Shown one piece after another: positions 1-6,765 of a stretch of 18,665 nucleotides of DNA. The stretch's first letter is position 1; each line of letters opens with the position of its first letter. Location of the stretch: positions 1 through 18,665 of the forward strand of contig JAUVFC010000005.1 of assembly GCA_030594505.1 (NCBI GenBank). The letters run 5' to 3'. A program made the position numbers and the translations under genes. The notes beneath the pieces are model-generated. The model made no database searches. It was not told the DNA's origin and was given only the letters and a program-made list of their open reading frames with translations. This stretch comes from Desulfobacterales bacterium (GTDB taxonomy: Bacteria; Desulfobacterota; Desulfobacteria; Desulfobacterales; C00003106).

Positions 1-1
1 C

Positions 2-400
2 ATTCGCGACATCTTAAAAGTTAGCAAAAACATTGCGGTCGTAGGTTTAAGCCCTAAACCTCATCGTGATTCATTCATGGTGGCCCATTATATGCAGAGA
101 CAAGGGTACCGTATTATTCCTGTTCGTCCCAAAACAAAGGAGATCCTTGGGGAAACCGTCTATCCTGATTTAATGCGCGTCCCCGGCCCTATAGATATTG
201 TTAATGTATTCAGGGCTCCGGATAAGATAGTCCCTGTGGCTGAAGAGACCGTTAAGGTAAAGCCAAAGGTGTTTTGGATGCAGCTTGGGATTGAAAATAA
301 TGCTGCTGCACGTTTGTTGGCCGATGCCGGGGTTATGGTAGTAATGAATAGATGTTTAAAAATCGAACATATGAAAATGCAGGGCACGTTTATAGGATAA
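2..400 (+). CDS. CoA-binding domain protein (YccU-like), 5'-partial
   Basis: The reading frame is open from the first bases of the window to TAA at 398-400, so the start codon lies just outside. The visible 132 residues are a single Rossmann-type CoA-binding domain of the YccU / CoA_binding_2 family. A first beta strand and glycine loop (NIAVVGLSPKP) are followed by a helix, then GYRIIPVRP, a DIVNVFR strand, and the typical C-terminal part with MQLGIENNAAA and VVMNRCLKIEH. Family members are about 135-150 residues, so only a short N-terminal piece is missing. The family binds CoA or acyl-CoA, but its biochemical role is poorly known. An internal ATG at 77 is unlikely to be the start because the first strand and glycine loop lie upstream of it. 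The next gene begins about 70 bp downstream and is functionally unrelated. Confidence 0.85.
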   Translation: MRDILKVSKNIAVVGLSPKPHRDSFMVAHYMQRQGYRIIPVRPKTKEILGETVYPDLMRVPGPIDIVNVFRAPDKIVPVAEETVKVKPKVFWMQLGIENNAAARLLADAGVMVVMNRCLKIEHMKMQGTFIG

Positions 401-472
401 GGTTTTTTGTTTTGGACATAATTCTCGGACAGCCTCCCAACTAACAGTTACAGCACAACTTTTGGTGCTAAT

Positions 473-1321
473 GTGGGGTTTCAACATTCTTTTATGGTAG
501 CGTCGTACGCGATGACTGATGTCGGCAAGATACGTTCCGGCAATGAAGATGATTTTATAAGAGATGACAACTGTGGTGTGTATATTGTATCAGACGGGAT
601 GGGGGGACACCAGGCCGGAGAGGTTGCCAGCCAGCTTGTGGTAAGTATCATTTGGGACTACATAAAACACTACATGAGTGGAAAAGGGAACGCAAAGGCG
701 TTGCAGGGCAATTATGACAACACCCTTTCCGAACCGGCAAACATAGTATGCAGCGGCATCAAGTTGGCCAATCGGGTTCTTTTTAATATGTCGCAGAGAA
801 AAACCACTTGTAAAGGAATGGGCGCGACCGTGGTGGTTATTGCGGTTTTTGACGATATAATCATAACAGCAAATGTGGGAGATAGCAGGGCCTATTTGAT
901 AAGAGGAAATAATATAGAGCGCCTTTCCCGTGACCATACGTTAGCTTATGAACAACTCCGTGAAAACCTTATCCATAAGGATGAATTTGAGAAATCACCT
1001 TATAAAAATGTGCTGACTCGTGCGGTTGGTGTAGACGAAGATGTAGAACCGGATGTCTGTGAGTTTCAGGTCTTGCCTGGCGATCGTTTCCTCCTATGCT
1101 CGGACGGGTTGACCAATATGGTGGATGAATCCGACATTGCGGAGATCATAACTCATCAAAAAATACCTGAAAGCATATGTCGTAAACTTGTTGGTATTGC
1201 CAATAAAAACGGCGGCCTTGACAATATCACAGTACTGTTGTTACATTTTATTAATGCACGACCTTATTGGCTTCGTTCTTTCTTTTCTAAATTATTTCGG
1301 GGGGGCCAGTGGCAAGGTTAG
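473..1321 (+). CDS. PP2C-family protein serine/threonine phosphatase
   Basis: A single-domain, cytoplasmic, metal-dependent Ser/Thr phosphatase of 282 residues (PppA/Stp1 type). Motifs appear in family order: TDVGKIRSGNEDDF (15-28), VSDGMGGHQAGEVAS (39-53), GMGATVVV (115-122), ANVGDSRAYLIR (133-144), LSRDHTL (151-157), LTRAVG (181-186), LLCSDGLTNM (207-216) and GGLDNITVL (247-255). The metal-binding aspartates D26, D41, D211 and D250 are present, so the enzyme should be active. The longest frame starts with GTG at 473. ATG at 494 (residue 8) is also possible, and neither has a convincing ribosome binding site. The 3' end overlaps the FHA gene by 13 bp, which implies translational coupling. 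Such phosphatases reverse Hanks-type kinase phosphorylation; no kinase is present in this window. Confidence 0.93.
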   Translation: MGFQHSFMVASYAMTDVGKIRSGNEDDFIRDDNCGVYIVSDGMGGHQAGEVASQLVVSIIWDYIKHYMSGKGNAKALQGNYDNTLSEPANIVCSGIKLANRVLFNMSQRKTTCKGMGATVVVIAVFDDIIITANVGDSRAYLIRGNNIERLSRDHTLAYEQLRENLIHKDEFEKSPYKNVLTRAVGVDEDVEPDVCEFQVLPGDRFLLCSDGLTNMVDESDIAEIITHQKIPESICRKLVGIANKNGGLDNITVLLLHFINARPYWLRSFFSKLFRGGQWQG

Positions 1322-2025
1322 TTTTAAAATTTAAGGATGTTGAGATAAGGACATATCCCTTCACGAACTCGAGCATGACCCTTGGGCGAAATGAGGACAA
1401 TGATATTGTCGTCAGCAACATGGCGGTTTCAGGGTATCATGCCAAAATTGATCTGGTGGGAAACAACTTCTTCCTGACTGATTTGCAGAGTATGAACGGA
1501 ACCTATATCAATGATCGCAAGATCGTAAGCGCCAAACTGTCGAATAAAGATAAGATCATCATTGGAAAACATCTTCTTGAATTTTATCTGGACGAGGGAG
1601 AACAAAATAAGAGCGCCTCTACAGCAGAGTTTGATCAGACCATGTATTTGGATACTCAGAAGGCTAAAGAATTACGGGCCAAATCCACAGATTCTAAAGG
1701 GGGTCAGAAAAAGGGGGTTGCCGCTCAAAAGAAACAACGGGTGGGTGTCCTTACATTTATATCCGGCGGCGAAGGGGAGATAGCGCTTAAAAAGAAGTTG
1801 ATCAAGCTGGGGAAAGACGAGACCTGTGATGTTATAATTCCCGGAATGTTTGTTCCCGGTACCGTGGCTACTATTAGCCTCAGGCCGTCAGGTTATGCTA
1901 TTACCTTTACCGGCGGTATGGCTAAAGTAAAAGTTAACGGCAAAACCGTCAAAGGCAGCGTATTCCTTAAAGAATTCGATCTGCTCGAAATAGGCTCTGC
2001 CAAGATGCAGTTTTACATCAAGTAG
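1309..2025 (+). CDS. FHA-domain protein with a second, degenerate FHA-like domain
   Basis: A 238-residue soluble protein starting with GTG inside the end of the phosphatase gene. A run of seven G residues (1299-1305) just upstream may serve as a ribosome binding site. Residues about 1-95 are a forkhead-associated domain that binds phosphothreonine peptides: GR at 26-27, S41 and H44 in VSGYHAKI, and NGT at 63-65 are all present. A charged linker follows (about 96-144) and includes a threonine-containing segment, FDQTMYLDT (108-116). Residues 145-238 look like a second FHA-type beta sandwich (LIKLGKDETCDVIIP, VKVNGKTV, FDLLEIGSAKMQF) that lacks the canonical phosphopeptide-binding residues. The overlap with the PP2C gene indicates the two act in one phospho-signalling circuit. 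The partner and output are unknown. The second FHA call is by pattern only. Confidence 0.88.
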   Translation: MARLVLKFKDVEIRTYPFTNSSMTLGRNEDNDIVVSNMAVSGYHAKIDLVGNNFFLTDLQSMNGTYINDRKIVSAKLSNKDKIIIGKHLLEFYLDEGEQNKSASTAEFDQTMYLDTQKAKELRAKSTDSKGGQKKGVAAQKKQRVGVLTFISGGEGEIALKKKLIKLGKDETCDVIIPGMFVPGTVATISLRPSGYAITFTGGMAKVKVNGKTVKGSVFLKEFDLLEIGSAKMQFYIK

Positions 2026-2073
2026 GGTTGATAAAAAAAACCGGCCACCACTTTACCTTCGGAAGCAATTCTT

Positions 2074-2107
2074 GATAATTTCGTAAAAAGTCTTTTGTGA
2101 AGCCATC
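2074..2107. repeat. Remnant of palindromic repeat family A
   Basis: The stretch reads GATAATTTCGTAAAAAGTC, then TTTTGTGAA, then GCCATC. The first part matches the left end of the 189-bp element at 6388-6576 (including the following TTTTGTGAA), and the last part matches the right end (CCATCAA) of the short copy at 16121-16198. It therefore looks like an internally deleted copy of the same family, between the FHA gene and yedF. Flanking AATTCTT and AAATTTCTT are similar but not exact duplications. Confidence 0.5.
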
Positions 2108-2245
2108 AAATTTCTTTTCGCCTGCCTGAAACGTTTTTAATAATTATTGGATTTTCTAATGAAACGTCAATCCGGTATCATGATTTCCTATTTGACCTTC
2201 CCGCTGTTTTAATGAAAGGTTGCTCAGAAAATTGACTCGACTTTT

Positions 2246-2280
2246 AATGACAAATGCCCAATGACAAATGATAAATAAGG
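2246..2280 (+). repeat. Heptanucleotide array (AATGACA-type), five units
   Basis: Five consecutive 7-base units: AATGACA, AATGCCC, AATGACA, AATGATA, AATAAGG. The last unit ends in AAGG, which with the following AG forms the ribosome binding site of yedF. It is one of several 7-bp-period arrays in this window that share period but not sequence. Confidence 0.75.
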
Positions 2281-2293
2281 AGATCGCGTCACC

Positions 2294-2890
2294 ATGAAAG
2301 AATTAGATTGCAGGGGCCTTGCCTGCCCGGGGCCGGTATTGAAAACCAAAGAACTGGCTGACACCGGCGCGCATGAAATTTCAGTCCTTGTCGATAATGA
2401 GGCGGCAAAGGAGAATGTCTCGCGTTTTATGACCAATCAGGGGTTTGACGTGACTATTGAGGCCGGATCCGGAGGATTTATTGTCATTGGTGTCAAAAAA
2501 GAAGAGTGTGAGACCTGCCGGATTATGTCCGATGCAGAACTTGGTGCAGAAGCCAAGAAAATTACGGTAATGATAACTACCGACCGTATAGGATTCGGAG
2601 ACGATGAGCTCGGGTTGAAATTGATGGTCAATTTCCTGGCGACCTTAAAGGAAATGGGAAAGGATCTCTGGTCTCTGATCTTTGTCAACAACGGAGTCAA
2701 GCTTACCATTGAAGGCGCCAAGCCCCTCTCTTCTATTCAGGAATTAGAACGCTCCGGGGTGCGCGTAATGGTCTGCGGCACCTGTCTGAACCACTTCGAT
2801 CTGCTGGATAAAAAACAGGCGGGTGAGACTACCAACATGCTCGATATTGTAACCAGCCTTCAGGTCTCGGATAAGGTAATCAATTTATGA
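2294..2890 (+). CDS. yedF: Sulfurtransferase-like protein YedF (TusA-DsrE fusion)
   Basis: A cytoplasmic two-domain protein of 198 residues. Residues 1-70 form a TusA/SirA domain with the active-site motif LACPGPVLKTKE (C11), which carries persulfide sulfur in this family. A CETC pair (72-75) marks the linker. Residues about 88-198 are a DsrE-like domain (ITVMITTDRIGFGDDELG; VRVMVCGTCLNHFDLL with C161 and C164). This arrangement matches the family annotated as sulfurtransferase-like selenium metabolism protein YedF, which often occurs with selD and other selenium genes. No selenium gene is visible here, so a role in selenium rather than general sulfur relay is inferred from family only. The start ATG is preceded by AAGGAG at good spacing. 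The gene stands alone, flanked by repeats. Confidence 0.9.
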   Translation: MKELDCRGLACPGPVLKTKELADTGAHEISVLVDNEAAKENVSRFMTNQGFDVTIEAGSGGFIVIGVKKEECETCRIMSDAELGAEAKKITVMITTDRIGFGDDELGLKLMVNFLATLKEMGKDLWSLIFVNNGVKLTIEGAKPLSSIQELERSGVRVMVCGTCLNHFDLLDKKQAGETTNMLDIVTSLQVSDKVINL

Positions 2891-2964
2891 ATTGATGAGG
2901 GGCATCCAGATTTGTGGCGCCCAACAAACGAACATGGAATAACTTTCTCTACGTTTATCTTGAT

Positions 2965-2982
2965 CTTCGTGTCCTTCGTGGT
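2965..2982. repeat. CACGAAGGACACGAAG-type repeat (family C), single copy
   Basis: CTTCGTGTCCTTCGTGGT lies between the convergent ends of yedF and hemH. It is identical to the right arm at 5254-5271 and matches, in reverse complement, the repeat at 18182. Confidence 0.7.
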
Positions 2983-3033
2983 TTATTTGGTTTCGATCCA
3001 TAAACAGCTAATTTGTGGAATCTGCTTCATGGA

Positions 3034-4017
3034 TTAATCCTTTCCAAGATGCTTTTGCACAAGAGTCGCCAACATCTCTATAAAGTCGTCCGAATCATTC
3101 AGGGATTCGGTCCGAACCAGTTTTCCTCCCTGTTTTTCAACCTGTGTCCGGTAAAGGATATCGATCTCATAGAGAGTTTCAACATGATCTGAGACAAAGC
3201 TTACCGGAACCATCAGGAACTCTTTTTTCCCGGATTGCATTAGCCGGCCCAACAGCTCAGCAGTGTCCGGTTCCAGCCACTTTACCGGCCCGGCCCGACT
3301 TTGAAAGGCAAGATAACACGGGTACGTCCGGAACCTTTCCGTCACCAAACGAAATGTAGTTTTTGTGTGATCGAGGTATGGATCTCCTTTTGCGATCAAT
3401 TTTTGAGGCACAGAGTGCGCACTGAGGATGATATTTACTCTTTTTTTCTCTTCTTTTGTAAAATGACCCAGGGCACTTTCAATCCTTGATTGGAGGCACG
3501 CTATGTAGGCAGGATGCTCATAAAATCGATCGATTGCGGAGAGTTCAAGGTCTGCGTTCTCTGTCCTTATTGCCGCGCGCAGATCCTTTAGACTGCTCCC
3601 CCCTGTAACCTGAGAATAGTGCGGGTAAAGGGAAAGGGCGACGCCCCTTTTTATACCGCTCTGTCGAATTTTTCTTACAGCCTCTGACGCAAAGGGGCGC
3701 CAGTAACGCATTGCCACAAAACACTCTACCTGAATTCCTAATCGGACAAGGGATGCGGCAAGTTTTTTCCCCTGCCTCACAGTAATATCGGTCAGGGGGG
3801 TTTTCCCCCCGATCATTTCATAATATTTTCGAGATTTGGGAGCCCTTTTAGATGCGATTATTTTTGCGATATAAGGTTGCAAGAAGGCGGGACAGGGAAG
3901 GCGGATAATGTCTCTGTCGCTGAACAGATTACGCAAAAACGGCTCAACCGCGTCTAAGGAGTCCGGCCCTCCCATGTTTAGAAGGATAATGGCGATTTTG
4001 TTGGTCATATAGCTCAT
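3034..4017 (-). CDS. hemH: Ferrochelatase
   Basis: 327 residues, the usual length for a bacterial ferrochelatase, which inserts Fe(II) into protoporphyrin IX or coproporphyrin III. Visible motifs are the N-terminal IAIILLNMGGPDSLDAVEPFL, an ILSAHSVPQKLIAKGDPY segment carrying the catalytic histidine, SRAGPVKWLEPDT, and the C-terminal VPVSFVSDHVETLYEID. No C-terminal cysteine cluster for a [2Fe-2S] centre is seen. The start ATG at 4017 is used; an in-frame ATG at 4008 (three codons in) is equally plausible because neither has a strong ribosome binding site. It is last in a radical SAM-hemE-hemH group on the - strand, 88 bp after hemE. Whether the substrate is protoporphyrin or coproporphyrin cannot be read from the sequence. 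Confidence 0.95.
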   Translation of the reverse strand: MSYMTNKIAIILLNMGGPDSLDAVEPFLRNLFSDRDIIRLPCPAFLQPYIAKIIASKRAPKSRKYYEMIGGKTPLTDITVRQGKKLAASLVRLGIQVECFVAMRYWRPFASEAVRKIRQSGIKRGVALSLYPHYSQVTGGSSLKDLRAAIRTENADLELSAIDRFYEHPAYIACLQSRIESALGHFTKEEKKRVNIILSAHSVPQKLIAKGDPYLDHTKTTFRLVTERFRTYPCYLAFQSRAGPVKWLEPDTAELLGRLMQSGKKEFLMVPVSFVSDHVETLYEIDILYRTQVEKQGGKLVRTESLNDSDDFIEMLATLVQKHLGKD

Positions 4018-4032
4018 GGCTCAAGAAGCATA

Positions 4033-4069
4033 GAGCGAAGAGTAAAGAGTAAGGAGTAAGGAGTAAGGA
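4033..4069 (+). repeat. Heptanucleotide array (GAGTAAG-type), five units
   Basis: Units GAGCGAA, GAGTAAA, then GAGTAAG three times, followed by GAC. The array fills most of the 88-bp gap between hemE and hemH and sits in inverted relation to the array at 4091-4125 (AGCATAGAGC at 4027-4036 against GCTCTATGCT). Confidence 0.8.
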
Positions 4070-4090
4070 CTGTTATCTCTTTGCATTTGT

Positions 4091-4125
4091 TCTCTGTTCT
4101 ATGCTCTATGCTCTATCCTCTCTGC
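4091..4125 (-). repeat. Heptanucleotide array (TCTATGC-type) running into the 3' end of hemE
   Basis: Units TCTCTGT, TCTATGC, TCTATGC, TCTATCC, TCTCTGC on the + strand. Read on the - strand, the array encodes the last residues of HemE (about SREDRA and the TAG stop) and continues past the stop codon, so the C-terminus of the enzyme is repeat-derived. Confidence 0.75.
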
Positions 4126-5146
4126 TCAGTTCGTGTACAATCTCAACCAGTGCCTGTACATTTTCAACGGGGGTGGTGGGAAGCACTCCATGTCCAAGGT
4201 TGAAAATGTGGCCCGGTCTTCCTCCCGCGCGTTTCAAGATGTCCCGCACACGTTCTTCGATTCCTTTTCGATCCATGAATAGAACGCACGGATCAAGATT
4301 CCCTTGAATCGCCCGATCGTAGCCGATTTCCTTCCATGCAACGTCGATCTCGATCCGCCAATCAACACCTATTACGTCAGTATTCAATTTTCTCATACGG
4401 CTCAACAGAGTCGATCCGCCGTTGCAGTAATAAATAACCGGGACTCCATTGCGATTCAGGCGGTCGACCACACTCTTGACATACGGAAAGACAAAGGCGT
4501 CAAAGTCTATGGGGGAGCAGATACCTGCCCACGTGTCAAATATTTGCACTGCTTGCGCACCGGCCGCGATCTGCGCGTTGAGATAGGCGGTGACCGCATC
4601 GCTCAATTTGGCAAAGAGGGCATGCGCCGTCTTCGGATTTTTATACATCATGGTTTTGAGGTTGAGAAAATCCTTTGAACTCCCTCCTTCTACCATGTAG
4701 GTGGCCAGGGTGAAAGGAGCGCCTGAAAATCCTATAAGCGGGACCCTGCCTTCCAGCTCCCTGCGAAGGATACGGATGGTTTGCATGACAAATGAAAGCG
4801 ATGATTCCGGATCGATCTCCTTTAACCTATCGATATCGGATCGTGACCGGATAACAGGGCTTAGTTGCGGCCCCATCCCCTTTCCAAATTTCAGGTCGAT
4901 CCCCATGGCCTCGGGGAGCGTGAGAATGTCTGAAAAAAGGATTGCGGCATCCACATTGAGTTTGTCAATCGGCTGAAGAGTTACCTTTGCGGCAAGCTCA
5001 GGAGTCTTGCAAAGTTCCAGAAATTCCGTTTTTTCGCGAACCGCACGATACTCCGGCATATACCTTCCCGCTTGACGCATTATCCAGATCGGAGTTCTAT
5101 CAACTTTTTGCCTGAAACACGCCCTGATAAATCGATAGTCAGCCAC
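4106..5146 (-). CDS. hemE: Uroporphyrinogen decarboxylase
   Basis: 346 residues, the normal family length. The enzyme removes four acetate carboxyls from uroporphyrinogen III to give coproporphyrinogen III in the cytoplasm. Both family signatures are present: PIWIMRQAGRYMPEYR (19-34) near the N-terminus and GFSGAPFTLATYMVEGG in the middle, plus the FSDILTLPEAMG segment and the C-terminal FNLGHGVLPTTPVENV. The start codon is GTG with AAGGAGA at good spacing, followed at once by the conserved beginning ADYRFIRAC. It lies 128 bp downstream of the radical SAM gene and 88 bp upstream of hemH, all in one direction. The final six or so codons lie in a heptanucleotide repeat. Confidence 0.97.
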   Translation of the reverse strand: MADYRFIRACFRQKVDRTPIWIMRQAGRYMPEYRAVREKTEFLELCKTPELAAKVTLQPIDKLNVDAAILFSDILTLPEAMGIDLKFGKGMGPQLSPVIRSRSDIDRLKEIDPESSLSFVMQTIRILRRELEGRVPLIGFSGAPFTLATYMVEGGSSKDFLNLKTMMYKNPKTAHALFAKLSDAVTAYLNAQIAAGAQAVQIFDTWAGICSPIDFDAFVFPYVKSVVDRLNRNGVPVIYYCNGGSTLLSRMRKLNTDVIGVDWRIEIDVAWKEIGYDRAIQGNLDPCVLFMDRKGIEERVRDILKRAGGRPGHIFNLGHGVLPTTPVENVQALVEIVHELSREDRA

Positions 5147-5205
5147 GCACGTTCTCCTTTTTTTCTTGTAAGGAACAAGATGGAAATAAATGCTGTTTAT
5201 ATATC

Positions 5206-5271
5206 ACCACGAAGCGCACGAAGGACACGAAGTGTTTTTCAAGTTATATTAATCTTCGTGTCCTTCGTGGT
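5206..5271. repeat. Inverted pair of CACGAAGGACACGAAG-type repeats (family C)
   Basis: The left arm at 5206-5234 is three CACGAAG blocks spaced at nine bases. The right arm at 5254-5271 (CTTCGTGTCCTTCGTGGT) is its reverse complement, with a short AT-rich spacer. The pair can fold into a hairpin in the mRNA between the radical SAM gene, whose stop codon begins the next few bases, and hemE. No T-run follows, so it is not a canonical terminator. Confidence 0.75.
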
Positions 5272-5274
5272 TCA

Positions 5275-6363
5275 TTAGACCTGTTTTTTCTTCCCTGTTT
5301 TGGAGGCAAGCGGCACATAGCTACAGAAAGGTTCCTCAGCCATATAGTCCCCATAAATGGCCCGCGCCCGCGCCCGGCATCCCCCGCAGACGCTAATATA
5401 TTCGCATTCTCCGCATTTTCCTTTATATTTGTCAAAGGAACGCAGGTCGTTGAAGAGTTGTGAATTTTCCCATATCTCTTTGAATGGGATTTTCTTGACA
5501 TTACCGGCGGTTATCGGAAAGTATGAACACGGATTAACATTCCCGAAACAGTCGATAAAGCAGATCGACTGCGCTGCGATGCACCCTTTGTTCCCTCCGG
5601 TTGAAAACGTAAGATTTCTCCGCTCGTATTTTTTTTTCTCTTTCTTTGCTTCCTGCAGTGTAATACGATAGTAATGAGGAGCGCAGGTCGGCCTCATCAA
5701 GAGTTCGTCTTCTTTCTGTTCGGCCCGGTAGTGCCACTTGAGGATATCTTCGTAGTCTTCCTTTGTAATAAGTTCGGAAAGAATATCTTCACCTCTCCCT
5801 GTAGGGACAATCATAAACATGTACCATGCCTTGGCGCCTAAGTTTTTGGCCAGTTTGTAAACATTTTCGATGTCGTGTTGGTTCCGCCGCGTAAAAGAAC
5901 TGTTGATTAAAAATTGCATATTGTTCCGGCGAAAGCACTCCGCAGCCCTGATGACCGCATTAAACGCTCCCTTCTGCCGGCGGAAGTTATCGTGTATCTC
6001 CGATGTAGAACCGTCCAGGCTCAATGAACAGATCCGTATTCCTGATTCCTTCATCTTTGCGACCCGCTTGTCGGTGACCAGCACTCCATTTGTGGCCATG
6101 GCCATTTTGAGTCCGAGTTCTGTGCCGTGTTTTGCGATTTCAAAGATATCCGAGCGCAGGAGCGGTTCCCCCCCTGAAAGGACCAATACCGGCTTGCAAT
6201 AAGATGCGATATCGTCCAGGAGCTTGAATGCCTCCCGGGTTGTAAAATCCCCTGTGGGAGCGGAAAGGTCTGATGAAGCCCGGCAATGAATACATTGCAG
6301 GTTGCATTTTTCAGTCACTTCCCACGCAATCCACTTTGGGATAAATTTTTGTTTTGGTTCCAT
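5275..6363 (-). CDS. Radical SAM/SPASM protein, AhbD-like (putative heme synthase)
   Basis: 362 residues. The radical SAM cluster motif is C20-NLQ-C24-IH-C27, followed by GGEP at 64-67 and LSLDG at 114-118. The C-terminus carries a SPASM-type auxiliary cluster region with C261, C272, C279, C317, C320, C326, C329 and C347. The segments AWEVTEKCNLQCIHCRA, AWYMFMIVPTGRG and RPTCAPHYYR resemble AhbD, the radical SAM enzyme that decarboxylates Fe-coproporphyrin III to heme b in sulfate reducers and archaea. Immediate linkage to hemE and hemH supports a heme role. Assignment as AhbD rather than NirJ, AhbC or a peptide-modifying SPASM enzyme is from recall of family patterns. The ATG is preceded by AGGAT at suitable spacing. 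The region just upstream is occupied by the large family A palindrome. Confidence 0.7.
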   Translation of the reverse strand: MEPKQKFIPKWIAWEVTEKCNLQCIHCRASSDLSAPTGDFTTREAFKLLDDIASYCKPVLVLSGGEPLLRSDIFEIAKHGTELGLKMAMATNGVLVTDKRVAKMKESGIRICSLSLDGSTSEIHDNFRRQKGAFNAVIRAAECFRRNNMQFLINSSFTRRNQHDIENVYKLAKNLGAKAWYMFMIVPTGRGEDILSELITKEDYEDILKWHYRAEQKEDELLMRPTCAPHYYRITLQEAKKEKKKYERRNLTFSTGGNKGCIAAQSICFIDCFGNVNPCSYFPITAGNVKKIPFKEIWENSQLFNDLRSFDKYKGKCGECEYISVCGGCRARARAIYGDYMAEEPFCSYVPLASKTGKKKQV

Positions 6364-6387
6364 GTGTTAAATCCTAATCTATCCTAT

Positions 6388-6576
6388 GATGACTTCGTAA
6401 AAAGTCTTTTGTGAACGACTTTGAGCATTTTGGGGAAAAAGCACTTTAGATGTTCGGCGTTAAAAAATGCTAACTGTTTGAGGGCGTTAGCCCGAGTTTT
6501 AGCATTTTAGCTGAACGTCTAAAGTGCGCCCAAAATGCTCATGAAGTGAACAAAATGGACTTTTTACGAAGTCATC
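6388..6576. mobile_element. MITE-like palindromic element (family A), flanked by 7-bp duplication
   Basis: The left end GATGACTTCGTAAAAAGTC (6388-6406) is the exact reverse complement of the right end (6558-6576). Similarity continues inward through TGAGCATTTTGGG and GCACTTTAGAYGTTCRGC to a central hairpin around GGGCGTTAGCCC, so almost the whole 189 bp is one imperfect palindrome. ATCCTAT occurs directly on both sides (6381-6387 and 6577-6583), as expected for a target-site duplication. No coding capacity for a transposase exists, so any movement would need one supplied in trans. It sits directly upstream of the radical SAM gene. Confidence 0.75.
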
Positions 6577-6683
6577 ATCCTATGGTTCCTCCAGTAAAGA
6601 TTTTCCTATTTTTTTATGACTTATAGCCGCGCAAAGGCTTTTTGTCAAATAATCAGAATGAAATGCAGAGGATAGGATAGAAC

Positions 6684-6701
6684 TTGGGGACTTCGCCCCA
6701 A
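6684..6701. repeat. Short GC-rich hairpin
   Basis: TTGGGG and CCCCAA form a perfect 6-bp stem around ACTTCG, downstream of the cytochrome gene. Because no T-run follows, it is at best a weak terminator. Confidence 0.3.
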
Positions 6702-6740
6702 TTGGAATACTGGAGTAATGGAATAAGTAGAATTCGTTGC

Positions 6741-6761
6741 GAGTTACGGGTTACGAGTTGC
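6741..6761. repeat. Heptanucleotide array (GAGTTAC-type), three units
   Basis: GAGTTAC, GGGTTAC, GAGTTGC end four bases before the stop codon of the cytochrome gene (which lies on the - strand). Confidence 0.65.
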
Positions 6762-6765
6762 GTCG

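Larger units (their letters stand above)
6364..6765. other. Gene-free 402-bp stretch made almost entirely of repeats
   Basis: Between the cytochrome and radical SAM genes there is no credible coding frame. It holds the 189-bp family A palindrome with its target duplication (6381-6583), a short GC hairpin TTGGGGACTTCGCCCCAA (6684-6701) without a following T-run on either strand, octamer-like units TGGAATAC, TGGAGTAA, TGGAATAA (6703-6726), and heptamers GAGTTAC, GGGTTAC, GAGTTGC (6741-6761). Any promoter for the radical SAM-hemE-hemH group must lie here, probably upstream of or within the palindrome; none was identified with confidence. Confidence 0.7.

Noticed and set aside
4033..4125. Possible CRISPR array
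   Set aside because: Seven-base direct units without spacers; far too short and lacking the repeat-spacer pattern.
4304..4678. 124-codon open frame on the + strand inside hemE
   Set aside because: It lies wholly antisense to a well-conserved enzyme, has no ribosome binding site and no recognisable domain.
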